Of a DNA stretch of 64,000 nt, positions 44,501 through 59,500 are shown one piece after another (positions within the stretch are counted from its first letter, which is position 1; each line of letters opens with the position of its first letter). The notes below the pieces were generated by a model, which was given only the letters and a program-made list of their open reading frames with translations, made no database searches and had not been told where the DNA came from. The stretch is taken from assembly GCA_001643675.2 (NCBI GenBank), contig LSRY02000006.1, positions 1,242,501 to 1,306,500 on the forward strand. Reading direction: 5' to 3'. This DNA is from Monocercomonoides exilis. Taxonomy: Eukaryota > Preaxostyla > Oxymonadida > Polymastigidae. The translations under genes were made by a program, and so were the position numbers.

Positions 44501-47500
44501 ATTCGCGAAAGAGGCAACTGCACAGAATCTTATGTGGATTCAATAGATCCTGCTTTTGACGCAACTCGTTCCACTTCCATATCAGGTGGACACGATTTTT
44601 CTGCTTGTGGGCTGATTGATTTTCCTTGTTTGACTATTCAAGGAGCTTTTCGAAATCGACTCACAGATACAAACTCCGCTACGATTCGAATGAAAAGCCT
44701 TTTCACTTTTCATTTATCGCATCAATTCAGCTCTTCTCTAATGTATTTGACTTCATATCCAGAAAATGGCAAAGTTGTGTTTTCTGAAAATATTCAAGTT
44801 GGAGATTCAACTTTAGCTGTTTTAACAACTTCATCCTCGTCATCTTCATCTCTTTTTATTGAAAATTCCACCTTTTCCTTACCAAATCGCTTTAGTTCTT
44901 TTGATACGTTCCTTCGTCATTCGTCAGGCTCGCAGCTTACTCTGAGAAGACTGAATTTTTGCTCTAATTCTGCAAATCTAACTTTCGATTTTGTCTTACT
45001 TCGATGCACTTCTGGTTCTCTTCATTTATCATCCACTACGTTTGAAAAATTACGATGGGCTTCTCCATCAGGAATGTTTCAATCAGATGGATCTGCTCAA
45101 ATATCACTGGAACACGTAATATTTATTGATACAGCTTCAACTTCGTCACCTCTCATTGGTGCAAATGGACATTCAACAGTAACTCTTGACAATTGCCTGT
45201 TGGATGATTCAGATTCTGATGCAAATCCAATTGCGCAACCATTTTTATCTGTTGGTTCAGGATGTTTATTAAAAATGATCGGAACAAACATTACTCACTC
45301 AGTTTTATCAACAGTATCTGCAATACAAATTGATAATCCTCAGACAGCACTAATTCAGTCATGCATTTTTCAGAATAACACGAAATTGGAAAGCAACGGA
45401 GGTTCAGTTATGATTACAGGTACATCAGGAAATGTTCACATCGAAAATTGCAAATTTGTAAAATCTTCTGTGAGTGGCAATGATCCAGATGGTGTTGGAG
45501 GAGGAGCTGTTTATGGCCAGCTTTCTGAGAGTATTGTTTTTATGTTTAATAACACTCGAATGAATGAATGCTCAGCGCCTCTAATAAATAAAGGAAAAGG
45601 TGGTGGAGTGTTTCTTGATTTGCTTGATATCAATGTCGAATTTCACTTCATAAACGCATCAGGGGCTGCCATTTGGACTGCAAATGTTGCCGAAAGAGGA
45701 AGAAATATATTTTTATCGTCTCCTAACCTCTCATTATCTTGGGATGCTGCAGAATTTGAAGGGTTTGATCCTACGAACTGGGACGATAATGATGCAAGCG
45801 GAATTTATAGCTCTGATTCAAGCAATTCAATTCCCTTGAAGCACGTGATGAAGCCTCTTCAGGTAGATATTTTCATTGATAAAAATGGTGTTGATTCCCT
45901 TCAATGCGGTTATTCCGAGTATCCATGCGAAACGCTGAAGCATTCTTTTGTTCGGCATAATCAAGAAGATCAAAATGTTACCGTTTTGTCGAGTTTTATT
46001 CAAAGATGTGAATTGGATTTGACATCTACATCATTTGCTATTCGATCCGTCTCTGGCCAAGCAAGTGCAATTATTGATCAAGATTCCGGAGAAACAAATT
46101 ACGTATTCTATATAAATACAACTGCTTCGATAAATAAAATGACATTTAACGTCAAGCAACTTCAGCCATCGATATTATATTTATTCAGAGTATATTCAGG
46201 CATAACTACATTTTCTTCATGTCAGCTAACTCCAAGCACAAATGTTGCTGGCTTTAACTTTACTCTTGCAATCGTTGAGAGAGCAACGCTGATATTAGAT
46301 TCTTTTTCTTTGAATGCTTCAGACTATCCTTCGGCAAGCATATTGACTTCGGGGTGCCCCTTGCTTTGTGCTGAGTCGATTGGCATTCTTTCAATTGCTA
46401 ACTCATCGTTCTATTCGAGATGCAACTACAATTCTGCAATGATCGTTTCGTCTGGATTCAGCCAAACAACGATTACTGGAACTCAATTTTATAATTTGAC
46501 AAATGTGCAAGCGCCTATAATGGAAGTAAGAGATTCGTCAAGTTTAACAGTTAATGGTTCGAGTTCCATCAAAGACCTCGTACAAGTTTCATCTCCTTTA
46601 ATTAATTGCGTTGGAAGATCGACAGTGTTATGCAACGATTCAGTGAGTTTTACCAACATTCAAGCGACTTCATGCGTCCTTTGTGTGTCTATCAACGTCA
46701 ATATAGACATTAAAACAACCACATTCAATCTTATTTCTTTGCAGAGTAGCACAATCATAACTTGCGAAGATCCTGCGCATCTTAATATTGAACAAAGCAT
46801 ATTTAATAATGTTCAAAACGCTAATGGAAATGGCTCATGTTTAGGAATAAGAGGAAATAATGGAATATTCGATATAAAAAATTCCAGTTTCATTGGATGC
46901 TCAGTTGCAGGAGTTAATGCATCAGGAGGAGCGATTTATGCTGTCATTTCAAGAGGAGCCACTATTCCTGTATCATTTAACATAATTAATAGTACATTTT
47001 CATCTTGTTCAGCTCCTTATTTGTCGACGTTTTTGTCGAATAGCATTCAAAACAGCAGTTTCTCTGCACGAAATTTCTTATTCACTTCTTCACGAACTAA
47101 TTCTGATGAAATTGGAAAAGGTGGAGGACTGTTTTTGCATTTGAATGATGCAGACTCTCAATTTGTTCTGGGAAACTCGACGAAATCATCTCTTTGGAAC
47201 GGAAACGCGGCCGAATATGGAAATAACATCTTCATTTCTTCTTCTGAGCTGATGACTTCAATTATCTCGGAGCATTTCCCAGCTTTTGCGTTTGACGATG
47301 CATCAGATCCTGATTTGCAGGGATATGACAACCATGATGAGTCTCTATCAATTCCGATCCGTTATTATTTGATATCTGCGGATCTGTCAATATTTGTTTC
47401 GTCTGATGGCCAGGCCGCAGATGCAACAGACTGTGGAAGGCACAATCTTTATCCTTGTCGAACACTTTCCTTTGCGTTCACTCAAAGTCTAACTGACAAC

Positions 47501-50500
47501 GAAGACACGACAATTGTTGGGAATCTCAACCATTCAGAAGTTTTGGATTTGACAAGTGGTTCGCTTGCGATTCGAAGTTATTCGGGAAATTCAATTTTGA
47601 ATATTCGGCTAAACACGAGACTGGACACATACGTGTTTCAAAGCAGTGTTCGCTTTTCCCTCTTTGATATTTCTATTAAAGTTGGAGAAACACCATCCAC
47701 GCTTGAAACATTATTTGCTGTGAAAGGCATGCGCACCACAATGTCAAACGTGAAATTAAAACCAAAAAGTTCCAGTGAAAGCTTTTCTTTTTCTTTTGCC
47801 AAGGTTACAAGTGGTGTTCTTCAAATGGAGTCATTTTCGCTTGAACTTGAAGGATCAACATCAAACGTCGCTTTATTCTCTGATATCGAAATGCTACAAG
47901 CTCAAAGCGGAGGCTCAATTGAGATCGATAATTCGAGATTTTCTTTCAGAAAACCATCCGGATCGCCTTTATTGTCAATTTTTGGTGGAGGTTCAATGAC
48001 AATCAGGAATACAGTATTCGAAAAAATGCAAAATGTCGACTCAAATATAATTTCTATCACAGATGCAGCTTCTGCAATATTAGATGGAATTACCGTCAGC
48101 GAATTGTCCTTATTGAGCACATCTGCAGTTATTGTTTCTTCTGCCAACAACAGTAACATTTCCAACTCTGAATTTTCTTTGGTTTCCAGATCAACGGGTA
48201 GTGGATCGTGCGTTGAAATGAAGGAGAATTCAGGGAATTTATCTATTTATTCTTCTGATTTTTCTGAATGCACCGTTACACAAGAGCGAGCGAAAGGAGG
48301 GGCAATTCATGCAAATGTGAAAAAAGGTCGATTTAATCTTTATTCAACTTCATTTTCAAAATGCATTGCCCCAACAACAAAAGCATCATCTACATCGACT
48401 CCGACTTCCATAGAAACAACTTACACTTGGACCCGTCGCGGCTTAGGAGGTGCTGTATCTCTTCTTCTCGAAGAAACAGAACCAGATGATCTTTGCTCGT
48501 TTTGCATTGACACATTAACTTGTGAATCAAACAATGCAGATTATGGTAAAAATCTTTTCATTTCTTCTCGAGACTTGAAACTTTCTGTAACATCTGCAAC
48601 GCTACCAGCCTTTCAACCTGATAATTGGTGGTATGGGGACATGATGGGCAGTGATGGACTCGATGACACAGAGCCACTTCCTTTGGGCTTTTGCATTCTA
48701 ACAACAGAAAATATCAGTGTATCAGATGATGGAATCGATAACATTATTTGCGGATTCGAAAACTATGCATGCAAAACGTTGGATTATTCGCAAAATCGTT
48801 CAATAAAAATAATGAACAGTACAAGCCAAGCGAAAATTATTATAAACAACAGGATTTCTCAAACTTCCACATTCCGCACAAATAATTTAATTACAAGCAT
48901 TGTTCTCACTTCCAGTGCTTCTGCCGCTTATTCTGTTATTTCTGTTGGTCCTGGTGCATCTGGAACTTGCGCAATTGAAACTTCGATTTCTTCCTTATTT
49001 TCGTTTGTATCTTTTGAAGTGCCAACGACAAGCATTCAAAAGGGAACTTTCACAACTGCTCTAGCGCATACGCAATCGACATTACAATTATCTTCTTGCA
49101 TGTTTTATCCTCGTAGCCTTGATGCTTCATCTCTTAGCTCTTTCATACTTTGTACGGGCGGAAATACTATTATCAGTAATCTCTTATTGCATTCTGTGTC
49201 ACCTTCTGAAGCTTCAAGCTTGGCAACCCCATTTTTGTTGGGAAGCGTCAATTTAATAGAAGTTAGTAATAATGCAATGGTTACTCTCGCCAATACTTCG
49301 TTTTCATACATCAGGATAAATTCGGGAAACTTCATCAGAACAGCAACTGGCGGATCTTTATCATTGAGCAAAGTAACTTTTCAAAATATTGAAAGTCAAT
49401 CTGGCTTTATTCTTACGTTTACCAATGGAACTTCTTTATTAATTGCAGAATGCACCTTTGAGAATGTGAAGAAAACTCTGAATAACCAGCAAGGAAGCCT
49501 TAACATATACAGCAACAATGCCGAAGTGAATATCGAATCTTCAACATTCACTGACTGCTCTGCTGTTGGGTCTGGTTCAACAGGTGGCGCAATCTGCGTA
49601 ACATTAGCAGGCTCTGGTTCGCTCAAAATGTTGGATGTAAGCTCTTCAGAGTGTTCTGTTCCTTTTACATCGGACGGATCAGGAAAAGGAGGATGCATGT
49701 ATTTGGAAATGATAAAGGCTGATTGCATAATTTCCTTTTCAAGAACGTCTTTACGAAATACTTGGACGAACAACAAGGCAACTGTTGGCAACAATCTCTT
49801 CATTTATTCACCAAGTCTACAGCAAACAATGCAAAGTGGAACGTTTGACCTTTTTGGAACTTGTGACACTTGGATAGATTTTGATTATGCAGGCGCATTG
49901 ACTTCTTCTCCGTATCAATTTCTTCCTCTCCAATATTTTCTTCTTACCCGTCCAAGTCCGCTAGTTGTGACGAGTGCTTCAAGTGGAAGCGATTCTCCTG
50001 TATGTGGCTTTTTGAATTATCCTTGCCAAACTCTGAACTATACATTGGCAAACGTTGCAACAGATGCAAATCCCGTTTTGGGCATATTGAATGAACTGAA
50101 TCAAAGCGCTCCAGTCACATTTGAAGACAGAGAACTTATAACAGTGACTTCAGCGCAAAGCCCAAGCAGAGCCATTCTTCGAATATTGGCTACGAGTTTT
50201 TCATCAGAAAGCATCTTTGCAATCAAATCGAATGTTGTTTTTAATTTACTGCTTTTTTCATCAACTTTGTCCAATCCTACTAACATCAAGCAGATGTTTC
50301 ATGTGCAAGCGAACAAAATTCAATTTGTGAATTGCCTTCTAAGTCCTATTGACTCGTCTTCTGCATATGTGTTTTCGTTTGTGAGATTATCTTTTGGAGA
50401 GACAATTATCAACACGTTTTCCTTTAATACCTCTTCGTATCATCAGCCTATTTTCACCCTAAGTCAAATGCTTCTTCTTGAAGATGGAAATTTGCAAATT

Positions 50501-53500
50501 TTTCAATGCAATTTTGCATATGCTGGATCCGATGGCGTTGAGCTGATATCTGGTTTAAAAGGAACTTTGAATATTTCGCTAACAACTTTTTCTCATATGA
50601 ATTCTCTCACACATCCAATTATTTCTGTGAGTGGACCTGTAATATTGCAAGTTGAAACCTGCACTTTCAATGATCTTTCAAGCGGGAGTTGTGCAATTAA
50701 GCTTGCTGAGTGCAGTTCAAATTGCCAAATATCCGAATGTACATTTGATCAAATCACGCGATCTTCATTAAATGGATCTGCAATATGCATTACTGCTGGA
50801 AATGGTCCTGTCATTGTTAAGTCCAATAATTTTTCTTTTTGTCGCTCAGCTGGAGATTCTTCAAGCGGTGGAGCTATGTTTTCCTTGATTGAAGAAGGGT
50901 CAAGCCGAATTCAAATAAGCAACAATTCATTTTCTGATTGCTCAACTCCGTTTGATAATACGAAATCTGGAAAAGGAGGAGGTTTGGGACTGTGTATTAT
51001 GAATACTCAAGCCAGCTTATTAGTTACGAACGGCTCAGATGCAAAATGGAGTAACAACAACGCAAAGATTGGAAAGCACATGTTTGTTGAAGCTGATGAT
51101 CTGATGGAAGTGGTGAAGCCTTCATCATTTGTCGGGTTTAGCACAACAGAATGGGAGCAGGACGAGTTTTCTGGGATCTACTCTTCTCAGCCAGATTTGG
51201 TAATTCCTTTAAAGCTGTTATTTGTGGAATTAGCAACTTCATTGCTTGTTTCAACTAACGTTTCTTCAGCCACTGATTCTCCTGTTTGTGGAAGAAGTGA
51301 AGTTTTCCCTTGTGCTTCTCTTGAGTATTCATTATTACAACATGTTTCTTCTTTGAACAGCGCATCAATTTTGGGCCAAGTGGAGCAAAGAAGCCAGCTT
51401 ATCATTGAAGACGTGCAAAAGACACTCGATAAATCTGGGGATAAAGCTTATATTCTGATTAACCAATCAGCCTCAATATCATCAGTTTTTCGAATAAGAG
51501 CCAACTTTACTGTTAATAACTTAATATTCGGTATATTAGCAAACACAGCTGTTCTTGAAGCTGCTTTATGCGTTGAACAGAATACGCTAACAATGAGTAA
51601 CTGTGCACTTCAGCCAAAAAATGATGGAAGCGCAGAATCTGTGTCATTAATTATTGTTAGCGGAGGAAGTTGCTTCCTTTCTTCATTTTCATTTTACGAA
51701 GTTACTGATGCTTCTTCAAAAGCTGCATTATTTGTTGGAAAGCCATTTGTCTTTGTGAATGATTCAGGCTCTTTTACTGCAAATGACTGTAATATAGTTT
51801 CAAGAGCTTCTCAGAATTGTCCACTTTTTGAAGGAAAAGGAAGATCGTTAACATTCGTTAACTGCATTTTTTCAAATTTGGGAAATGTTACACAGCCATT
51901 AATCTTCATAAGCTCTGGTTGTATTGGCGCATTAAGTGATTTTTGTGCATTTCGAAATATCCAATCTACCAATAGCGATATTATCAGGGTTGAAAATTCA
52001 TCTGAAATATCTTTGACTTCAGTAGAAATTGCAGATTCATCGTTTTCAGGTTCATCTTTCTGTTGCTGCGAAGCATCTTGCTCTGCGACTATTTCACTGT
52101 GTAATTTTACTGCGATCAAACGATTATCTGGAAATGGCTCTGCATTACACTGTGTTTTGAGCAATGACGGCAAGCTGAGCTGCCAGAATTGTCAATTTGT
52201 TGAATGCGCAGTAAATGGAGATGAGTCAAACGGGGGTGCTCTTTTCTGCTCAATTGCACCAACAGCCTTGACGGCTGTTCTGGCAAATAATTCTTTCGAA
52301 AAATGCTCGGCGCCAAATGCCACGCTCAATGGAGGACTTGGAGGCGGCTTCTTGCTGCTTTTAAGTGAAAATGGCGGAACATTTACGATCAAAACAACAT
52401 CCGATTCTCGTTGGGTGGATAATTCAGCGAAATATGGAACAAATTTATTCATTGAATCTGTTGCTCTCAATGAAGTTGTTAATCAATTGTCTTTTATTGG
52501 ATTTCAGACAGATTTGTGGGGAGATAACGATTTCTGCGGATATCATATACCAAACGAAATTGATGTTGTGCCTCTTCGCTTTTTCTTCACTGACTTATCA
52601 TTACAAGTGTTTGTAGATGACACGGGAATCGACAACTCTGCCTGCGGAGACAAGGATTATCCTTGCAACTCATTCAGCTATGCATTTTCCAAACTGGGTT
52701 CAGGAATTCGAAATGTGAAGATTGTCTCAGAAGTGAAACAACAAGAAACTTTGGATTTATCTGAAGGCAGCGTAATTATCAATGGCCTTGGAACAGGCTC
52801 AAATGCGCTTGTGACGATCGAACAAAGCGAAAGCGATTCTTCAGCTTTATTTAATATTTCTATTCCTTGGGAATTTATTTCGGTGACTTTTCAGATTTGT
52901 GCGATGCAAAATTCAATAACATCATGCTTCTTGGTTTCGCTTTCTTCTCTTTCTCTTCATTCATGTAAGATCAAGCCAGCAACTTCCACACTTAGTGTTC
53001 CGTTTTCGTTTATAATTATGAATGATGGAAGTTTGGTGATGAATGATGTTTCATATGACCTCCAATCCTCATCTTCAACTGAACCACTTTTTTCATCGGC
53101 TTCATTAATTAAATTGCTTGGAGGAGAAGCCATTATCCAAAATTCTTTATTCCAGCAGAGGTCTTCAGTTAATGCCCCGCTGTTTTCTGCATCGGGCTCA
53201 TCTATATTGACCATCAGCGGATCATCATTTACAAAATTGAGAAGTACAAAATCACCAATTATTTCCGGAAATGAAATGGCAACTGTGAATTTAAATAGTT
53301 TTGAGGGTTCTTGCACTGAGTTTACTGATATCAAGGAATCCCAAGAAAGCCTTGTCGTAGCTTCTGATTCGTCAAATCTGAAAATTGAATCAGCAGTGTT
53401 TTCTAGCATTGCTTTGCAAAATGCATCTCTTATCAAGTTTAACTCCCAAAGGTCACTCAATTTGACTAATGGAACAATGAATTTAATATCCAAAGGAAAT

Positions 53501-56500
53501 GGGAAAGGTTCTTGTTTCGATTTGGTAGCTGCTCTAAGTTCAGAAATTATTATCAACAGTAGTAAATTTTCTGGGTGCGAAGTTTTACAAGAAGAAGCAG
53601 AAGGAGGTTGTGCCTTCTGCAAAATTGATGATAACCAACCGACTGTTTGCTTTATTTCAAATCAATACAGCAATTGTAAGGCTTTGACGAATGGAAAAGG
53701 AGGTGCAATTTCTTTGAGTCTTACTGTTTCTGATGCTCAATTTTCTTTCGCCAATCGTACAACTCCAGAAGGCTTAAAACTTCAAAGTGTTTTTGCTGAT
53801 AATTTTGCGTCTATAGGGAATAATCTGTTTATAACTTCACCTTCTTTAGCGTCATCAATGCTCCGGTCTCGGTTTGAGTTCTTTAACTATTATGATACAA
53901 CCATATATCACTCGTTTGATGATCAATGGAGTTGGAATCGGAATGATTATTGTGGAGTTGACAGCATGACATCCAATAGCATTTTATCGTTGGGATATTA
54001 TCTTATGGATCAGCACGATTCCATTCATGTAATGAGCGGCACGAGGCAAGGCCATGATGTCACAAACTGCGGGTTTTATGATCATCCATGTAGAACACTC
54101 ACCTACGCTATTGAAAGACAGTTAACTCCTCGGACACATCACGCAGGCAGACAATCTATAAAGATTATTGTTAACGAATCTGTTTATGCAAAGCAGCCTG
54201 TTGCTTCGAATGGTAAGCCATTCATTATAGAAAAGGAAAGCGAATCTTCAAATGATTATTCTTTGCTGATAATAGAAAGACTGAGCGATTCAGAGGCAGA
54301 AAGCCAGCAACCGCTGGATGATTCGTTTTTCGTTTTTGATTCAGAAACTAAATTTTTATCTTTATCGCTTATTGTACCAAAAGATTTAAATGGAAGAAAA
54401 CAACTTATTTCTCTTCTCGCAAACTCATTAACCATTTCTGATTGTCAGCTTCATTCTGATAATACTGCTCCTTTGAACTACGATTTCTTGTCTGTGACCT
54501 CTGGGTCTGTTGTTATCGAACAATTTTTAACGAATAACGGTGATTCTTTATTTGCAAGTGAAGTGTATGCGCCATCATTTGGTGAATGCTCATTTCTATC
54601 AACAGCAAACAGTAGCATTCAAATTGTTATTAGAAACAGTACTTTTAAGGATATTAATGTTCGAGGAAACACCTCATTGATGAATCTCGGTAATAATGTT
54701 GTTTTGCAATTGGAAGGGACTTCCTTCGAAAGTATAAGCCTGACTTCGCCGACATTTCCATCTTCTTCTTCAAGTTCGCATCTGATAAACATGTTACAAA
54801 ACTCGTCTTTGATTGTTCGGCCATTGGAAACAATTCCGTTAAAAGATTCGCATTTCACCTCAATTACTCTTCAAGAAGGATCACTGATTCGATCAATATA
54901 TCCAAAAGTGCTGTATATTTCTGCTTCTTTCAACGATATTAGCACAGCAAATGGCGATGGATCGTGTGTGCAACTAGGCAGCACAGATTTATTTGCTTTA
55001 AGTGCTCCTGATGAGTACAGCATAACTCCAAGTCCAATAATGTCTTCAATTCAAATCACCAACTCAGCGTTTTCTTCTTGTTATGCAAATAGCAAAACTG
55101 CCAAGGGAGGTGCACTCAAGCTACTTCTCCAGCAAGGAATGCTTCAGACTAATATAACAAATTGCTCATTTGAACGTTGCATTTGCCCAGATGACGATGA
55201 ATCAACTGCAAAAGGAGGAGCAGTGTATCTTCATCTGGATGATCCAGAAGTTAGATGGTTCTTTGAGATCTACAATCAAACTGCAACATCAGATTCAGTG
55301 TTTTTAGATAATGAAGCGCGATATGGCAGAAACTTATTTGTCTCGAGTTTTAATTTGTTATCTTCAGTGAAACGAGAGCGCTTCAACTCATTTAATGATC
55401 AATCTTGTTTGGACTGTCTTTCAGCAATGGAGGGTCATGACTCTCTTGACGATTCGATTGTTGTATCGTTGTGCTTCTATTTGATGAACCTGTCAAATGA
55501 GCTGTATATCAGTTATCAAAGCGATGATCGCAATATATGTGGATTTTTAGACTACCCTTGTAAGACTCTTCCTTTTGTTCTCAATCGATATAACGGAGCA
55601 GAATGTGTTGTTTATGTGTGTGAAATGTTCGAATTTTTCGATGAGTATGAAATAGCAAAAGACAACTTGTCCATTTTCCCAAAACCTCTTAGCGATGGAC
55701 CTAATGGAATCATCAGAATAAATGAAAGCAGAAATAATTTAAATGATGGAATGTTGACAATTCGGAAACTTTTGCAGATTGAAAAAATAAATTTTGTATT
55801 TGCAACAGATATATTAAACTCTGCGTTCATTTTCTTGGATAGAGGTAGCGCATCTTTGAAGTCGTGTTTCATTAATGTTAACTACAGTGGAGGCATCTCG
55901 TTCTCTTTTGCAACAATTGTTGGAGGAATTTTTGAATTGAATGAATTTTCATGTTCACAACTGAATGTGTTGTCAACGTCTTTAATTATGTCTCAGCAGA
56001 AAACAGATTTGGAAATATCAAATTCTGAATTTCTTTTCACACACTTTTCAGAAGGTTCAGTTGTTTCTTCTTTTTCGCAATGTCAATGCACAATTTTAAA
56101 CACAACGTTCGAGAATATTACTTCAAATGGAGATTATGGATCATGTATAAGATATTTTGAGAATTCGCTTGATGATCCTTCTGTTTCTACATATGCTTCT
56201 TCTTCTTCACTTTCTGCATCCACAACTTTGTGCAGTCAGTACAAAAATTTTGATCCTGTCTATCCATTTTCAATCACAAACTCATCTTTTTCACGTTGTC
56301 AGATCATTAATACAACTTCGTCATTACAACATGGATGGGGTGGTGCACTGTTTGTCTATCTGTCTCAAGATAGCTCATTTTATTTAAGTAAGACTTCAGT
56401 TATAGCATGTAAGGCTCCTTTTGGTGAAAGCGAGCATGGACGCGGAGGTGGCTTATGCCTGCTTCTTGGTTTTGACACGCTCAGCTGGATTGTTAACTGG

Positions 56501-59500
56501 ATGACTTTTCCAGAAGATACAAATCTTCAACACCAAAATGATGCAGCAACTGGAAAAGACCTTTTCCTTTTGGCGCCAAATTTAAATAAAACTGTAAATT
56601 CAATTTCATTACCATTCGTTCATCCTGAAAATGAAACTCATTCTGATTTTAACCATTTATTCTGGATTGGTCACAACTCAGGCGAGGAAGTGCCAATTCC
56701 TCTTCCTTATTATGTACTCTTTTTTGATACAAACACATTCATACAACCAGATGGAATTTCTGAAACCTGTCCAGAAGCATTTGTTTCAGATATGGGGGTT
56801 GATTCAACAGCCTGCGGGTTTTCGAAATATCCTTGTTTAACGATGCAATGGACAGAAGGAAGGTTAAAAGAACGATCTGACTTCAACTGTTCAATAATAA
56901 CTGTGATATCTTCTGTTACTCTAAAAGAGGAATTCGAGAGTTTGTTTGAAGCTTTGCTTATTAGACAAATCAATTCAAGAGTCTTTCTTAAAGTGGAAAA
57001 TGTTGAAAAAATAAATTACAAAGGAGTAATTCAGAATTCTCGAATATTAACATTGAGCAACGTCAACTTGAACATTCCAGTTGTGATTAATCATTTAGCT
57101 TTAATTTATCAAACACAAAATTATCTATCAATTGATAATACCACCATTCAATCAGCGGATTCTTCGTTAAATGCGTTTTCTTATCCATTGCTTATTGCTG
57201 ATGGTGGCCATACAGAAATTAGCAATCTACAAATAATTTCTGACATATCAACTGAAATTACTCACTCATCAAACGGGATCAGACAAAATGATAATATCAT
57301 TCCATTTACATTTAATTCTTCTTTTATTATAGTTAGGAATGAGTCAACAAACGTTTCATTGACAAATGTCGAGTTGAAATTTTGTGATATTAATGATTCG
57401 TCATTTATTACTGCACACAGCAAGGCAAATACCTGTATAAAGAATATGACAGCAAGCTTTATAAACTTGCGCAATGCTCAATTTATGGAATTTCAGCTTA
57501 CCGAATCTCTATTGATTGAAAAATTTATTGTTCAAAACATCTCCAGTGATGAAAGCCTCGCATTCATACGTGGAAGGCAAATTTCTTCTGTTAAGGTTAT
57601 TGAGTCGCTGTTTGAACTTGTTTCAACAGAAGGAGCTGCTATTTTCGAATTTGAAGATTGCATGAATACAGTTTTTGAAGAAAATGAGTTTATCGACATT
57701 ACATCAAGTAGTTCTTCCTGCGTTGTTTTGGTTAGTCCTTTGGGTGATGTATCAATTAAACAATGTGACTTTTCAAAGGTCATCAAGAAAAAGTGCAATG
57801 GTTCTTGTATTCTTATTCTTGAGCAACATTCGGATTATGCAGCTTTGCACAATAGCGAAGAAGATCCATCTACAGAAGAATCATGTGTAATAGATTCGTC
57901 AAAAGTATTAATTAATGCGTTTAATTGTTCGTTTGATTGTTGTGCGCTCGATACAGAAAACGATGCTTTGGGAGGCGCTTTGTGTGCTTTTTTGGATGAA
58001 TCATTAGCACTAGTCGTAAATGAAACACGCATATCTTCTTGCAGCTGCCCTGAAAACGCTGACTATTCATCATGCGGCGGAGGCATTTATTTATATCTTC
58101 ATAACTTGCAATCGCAATGGATTCTTTCTTCTCCAGTTTTCCCTCTGCTCGGTGAGTCAACTGCAAATAAAGCAAGATTCGGAAGAGACTTCTTCTTATC
58201 TTCCTTTTCTCTCCTTGATAATGTTAACAGATGTTCCATTCAAGGAGTAATTATTCCGGATGAATTAAATTCGATTGATAAATCGTCTCTTCAAGGATTT
58301 GATAATCATCAAAATCAGACTGCTATTTCGTTATTGTTTTACTTGATGACTCTTAATCAAACATTTCTTTTTGTCGATTCCACTGGATCAGATGTAACAA
58401 ATTGCGGATTTCGTAACAATCCATGCTGCACTGTTTCTTATGCATACTCTCACAGGCTCATTTCTACTCAAAACATCACAATTCAAAATGAGACGATATT
58501 TATTTCGCATTTTGTTGTTTTAGAGAATGAGTTGTGGATTCGCCCTCTTCTAATTGAAGGTGAAGAATTATATCTCTCAACGAGCCGCATGCTTTCTCAA
58601 AAAAATTCTTATAATTCTGAAATGCTTTCTTCTCATTTGATGCATAACTCTAAACGCAACGAACCCACAAATGCACTTATCGTAGTTGAAGACGATTCAG
58701 ACAATCCAAGAGGTGATCTTCCCGGTTCAGGTGATATCGGAGTGGTAGTTATTTCAAATAATTGCCACATAAGCCATGTTACATTTTTAATTGCTTCAAA
58801 GTTGAATGAATGGGATTATTTGTTCAACCAACGTAGTTCGACTTTCACTTTAGAGAACAGTGCCTTCAAAAGACGGAGCAATACTTATTCAATTCAGTGG
58901 TCTTTTATCTCTGTAAGTGGTGGTTCTTTTAGCTTGGTGGACTTCGCTTTTGAACAAGAATCAGATGATGTAATCTCTTCCCGGTTAAATACAATAAGAC
59001 TAAGTGAAAGTGGTTCTGCGCCATTTTTCAAAGGATGCACGTTTCTAAAGGCTTCAAATCAAGGAGTTGTAGCTTCTGTGAAAGACTTGAAAATCAGTGA
59101 TACACAATTCGAAAATGATCTTCCATTCTTCACTTGTTTAAAGAAAGCCCAAATGACAATCTCTTCATCTTCATTTTCTCTACAAAAACTAAGTAACTCT
59201 GTTTCTTATTTCGAGATAAATGATGGTTCATCTTTAAGTATCTTAAACTCTTCATTCAACACGATCACTTTAAACAGTTGTGATCCATTCTTCAAATGCC
59301 AAGAAAATGCATGTTTCACGCTTGTTGATGTCAAATTTTTATCATTTATAAATCCTGGAACTCAAATAATTTGTTTAGAAAACGATTGCAAAACTACTTT
59401 TACTGAATTGAACTTTTCAAGGATCAGCGGTCAAAACTATGATGGAATTTGCGTTTGCATAGGCGATGCTGGTTCAACTAGCAGCGGATTTGATACAGAA

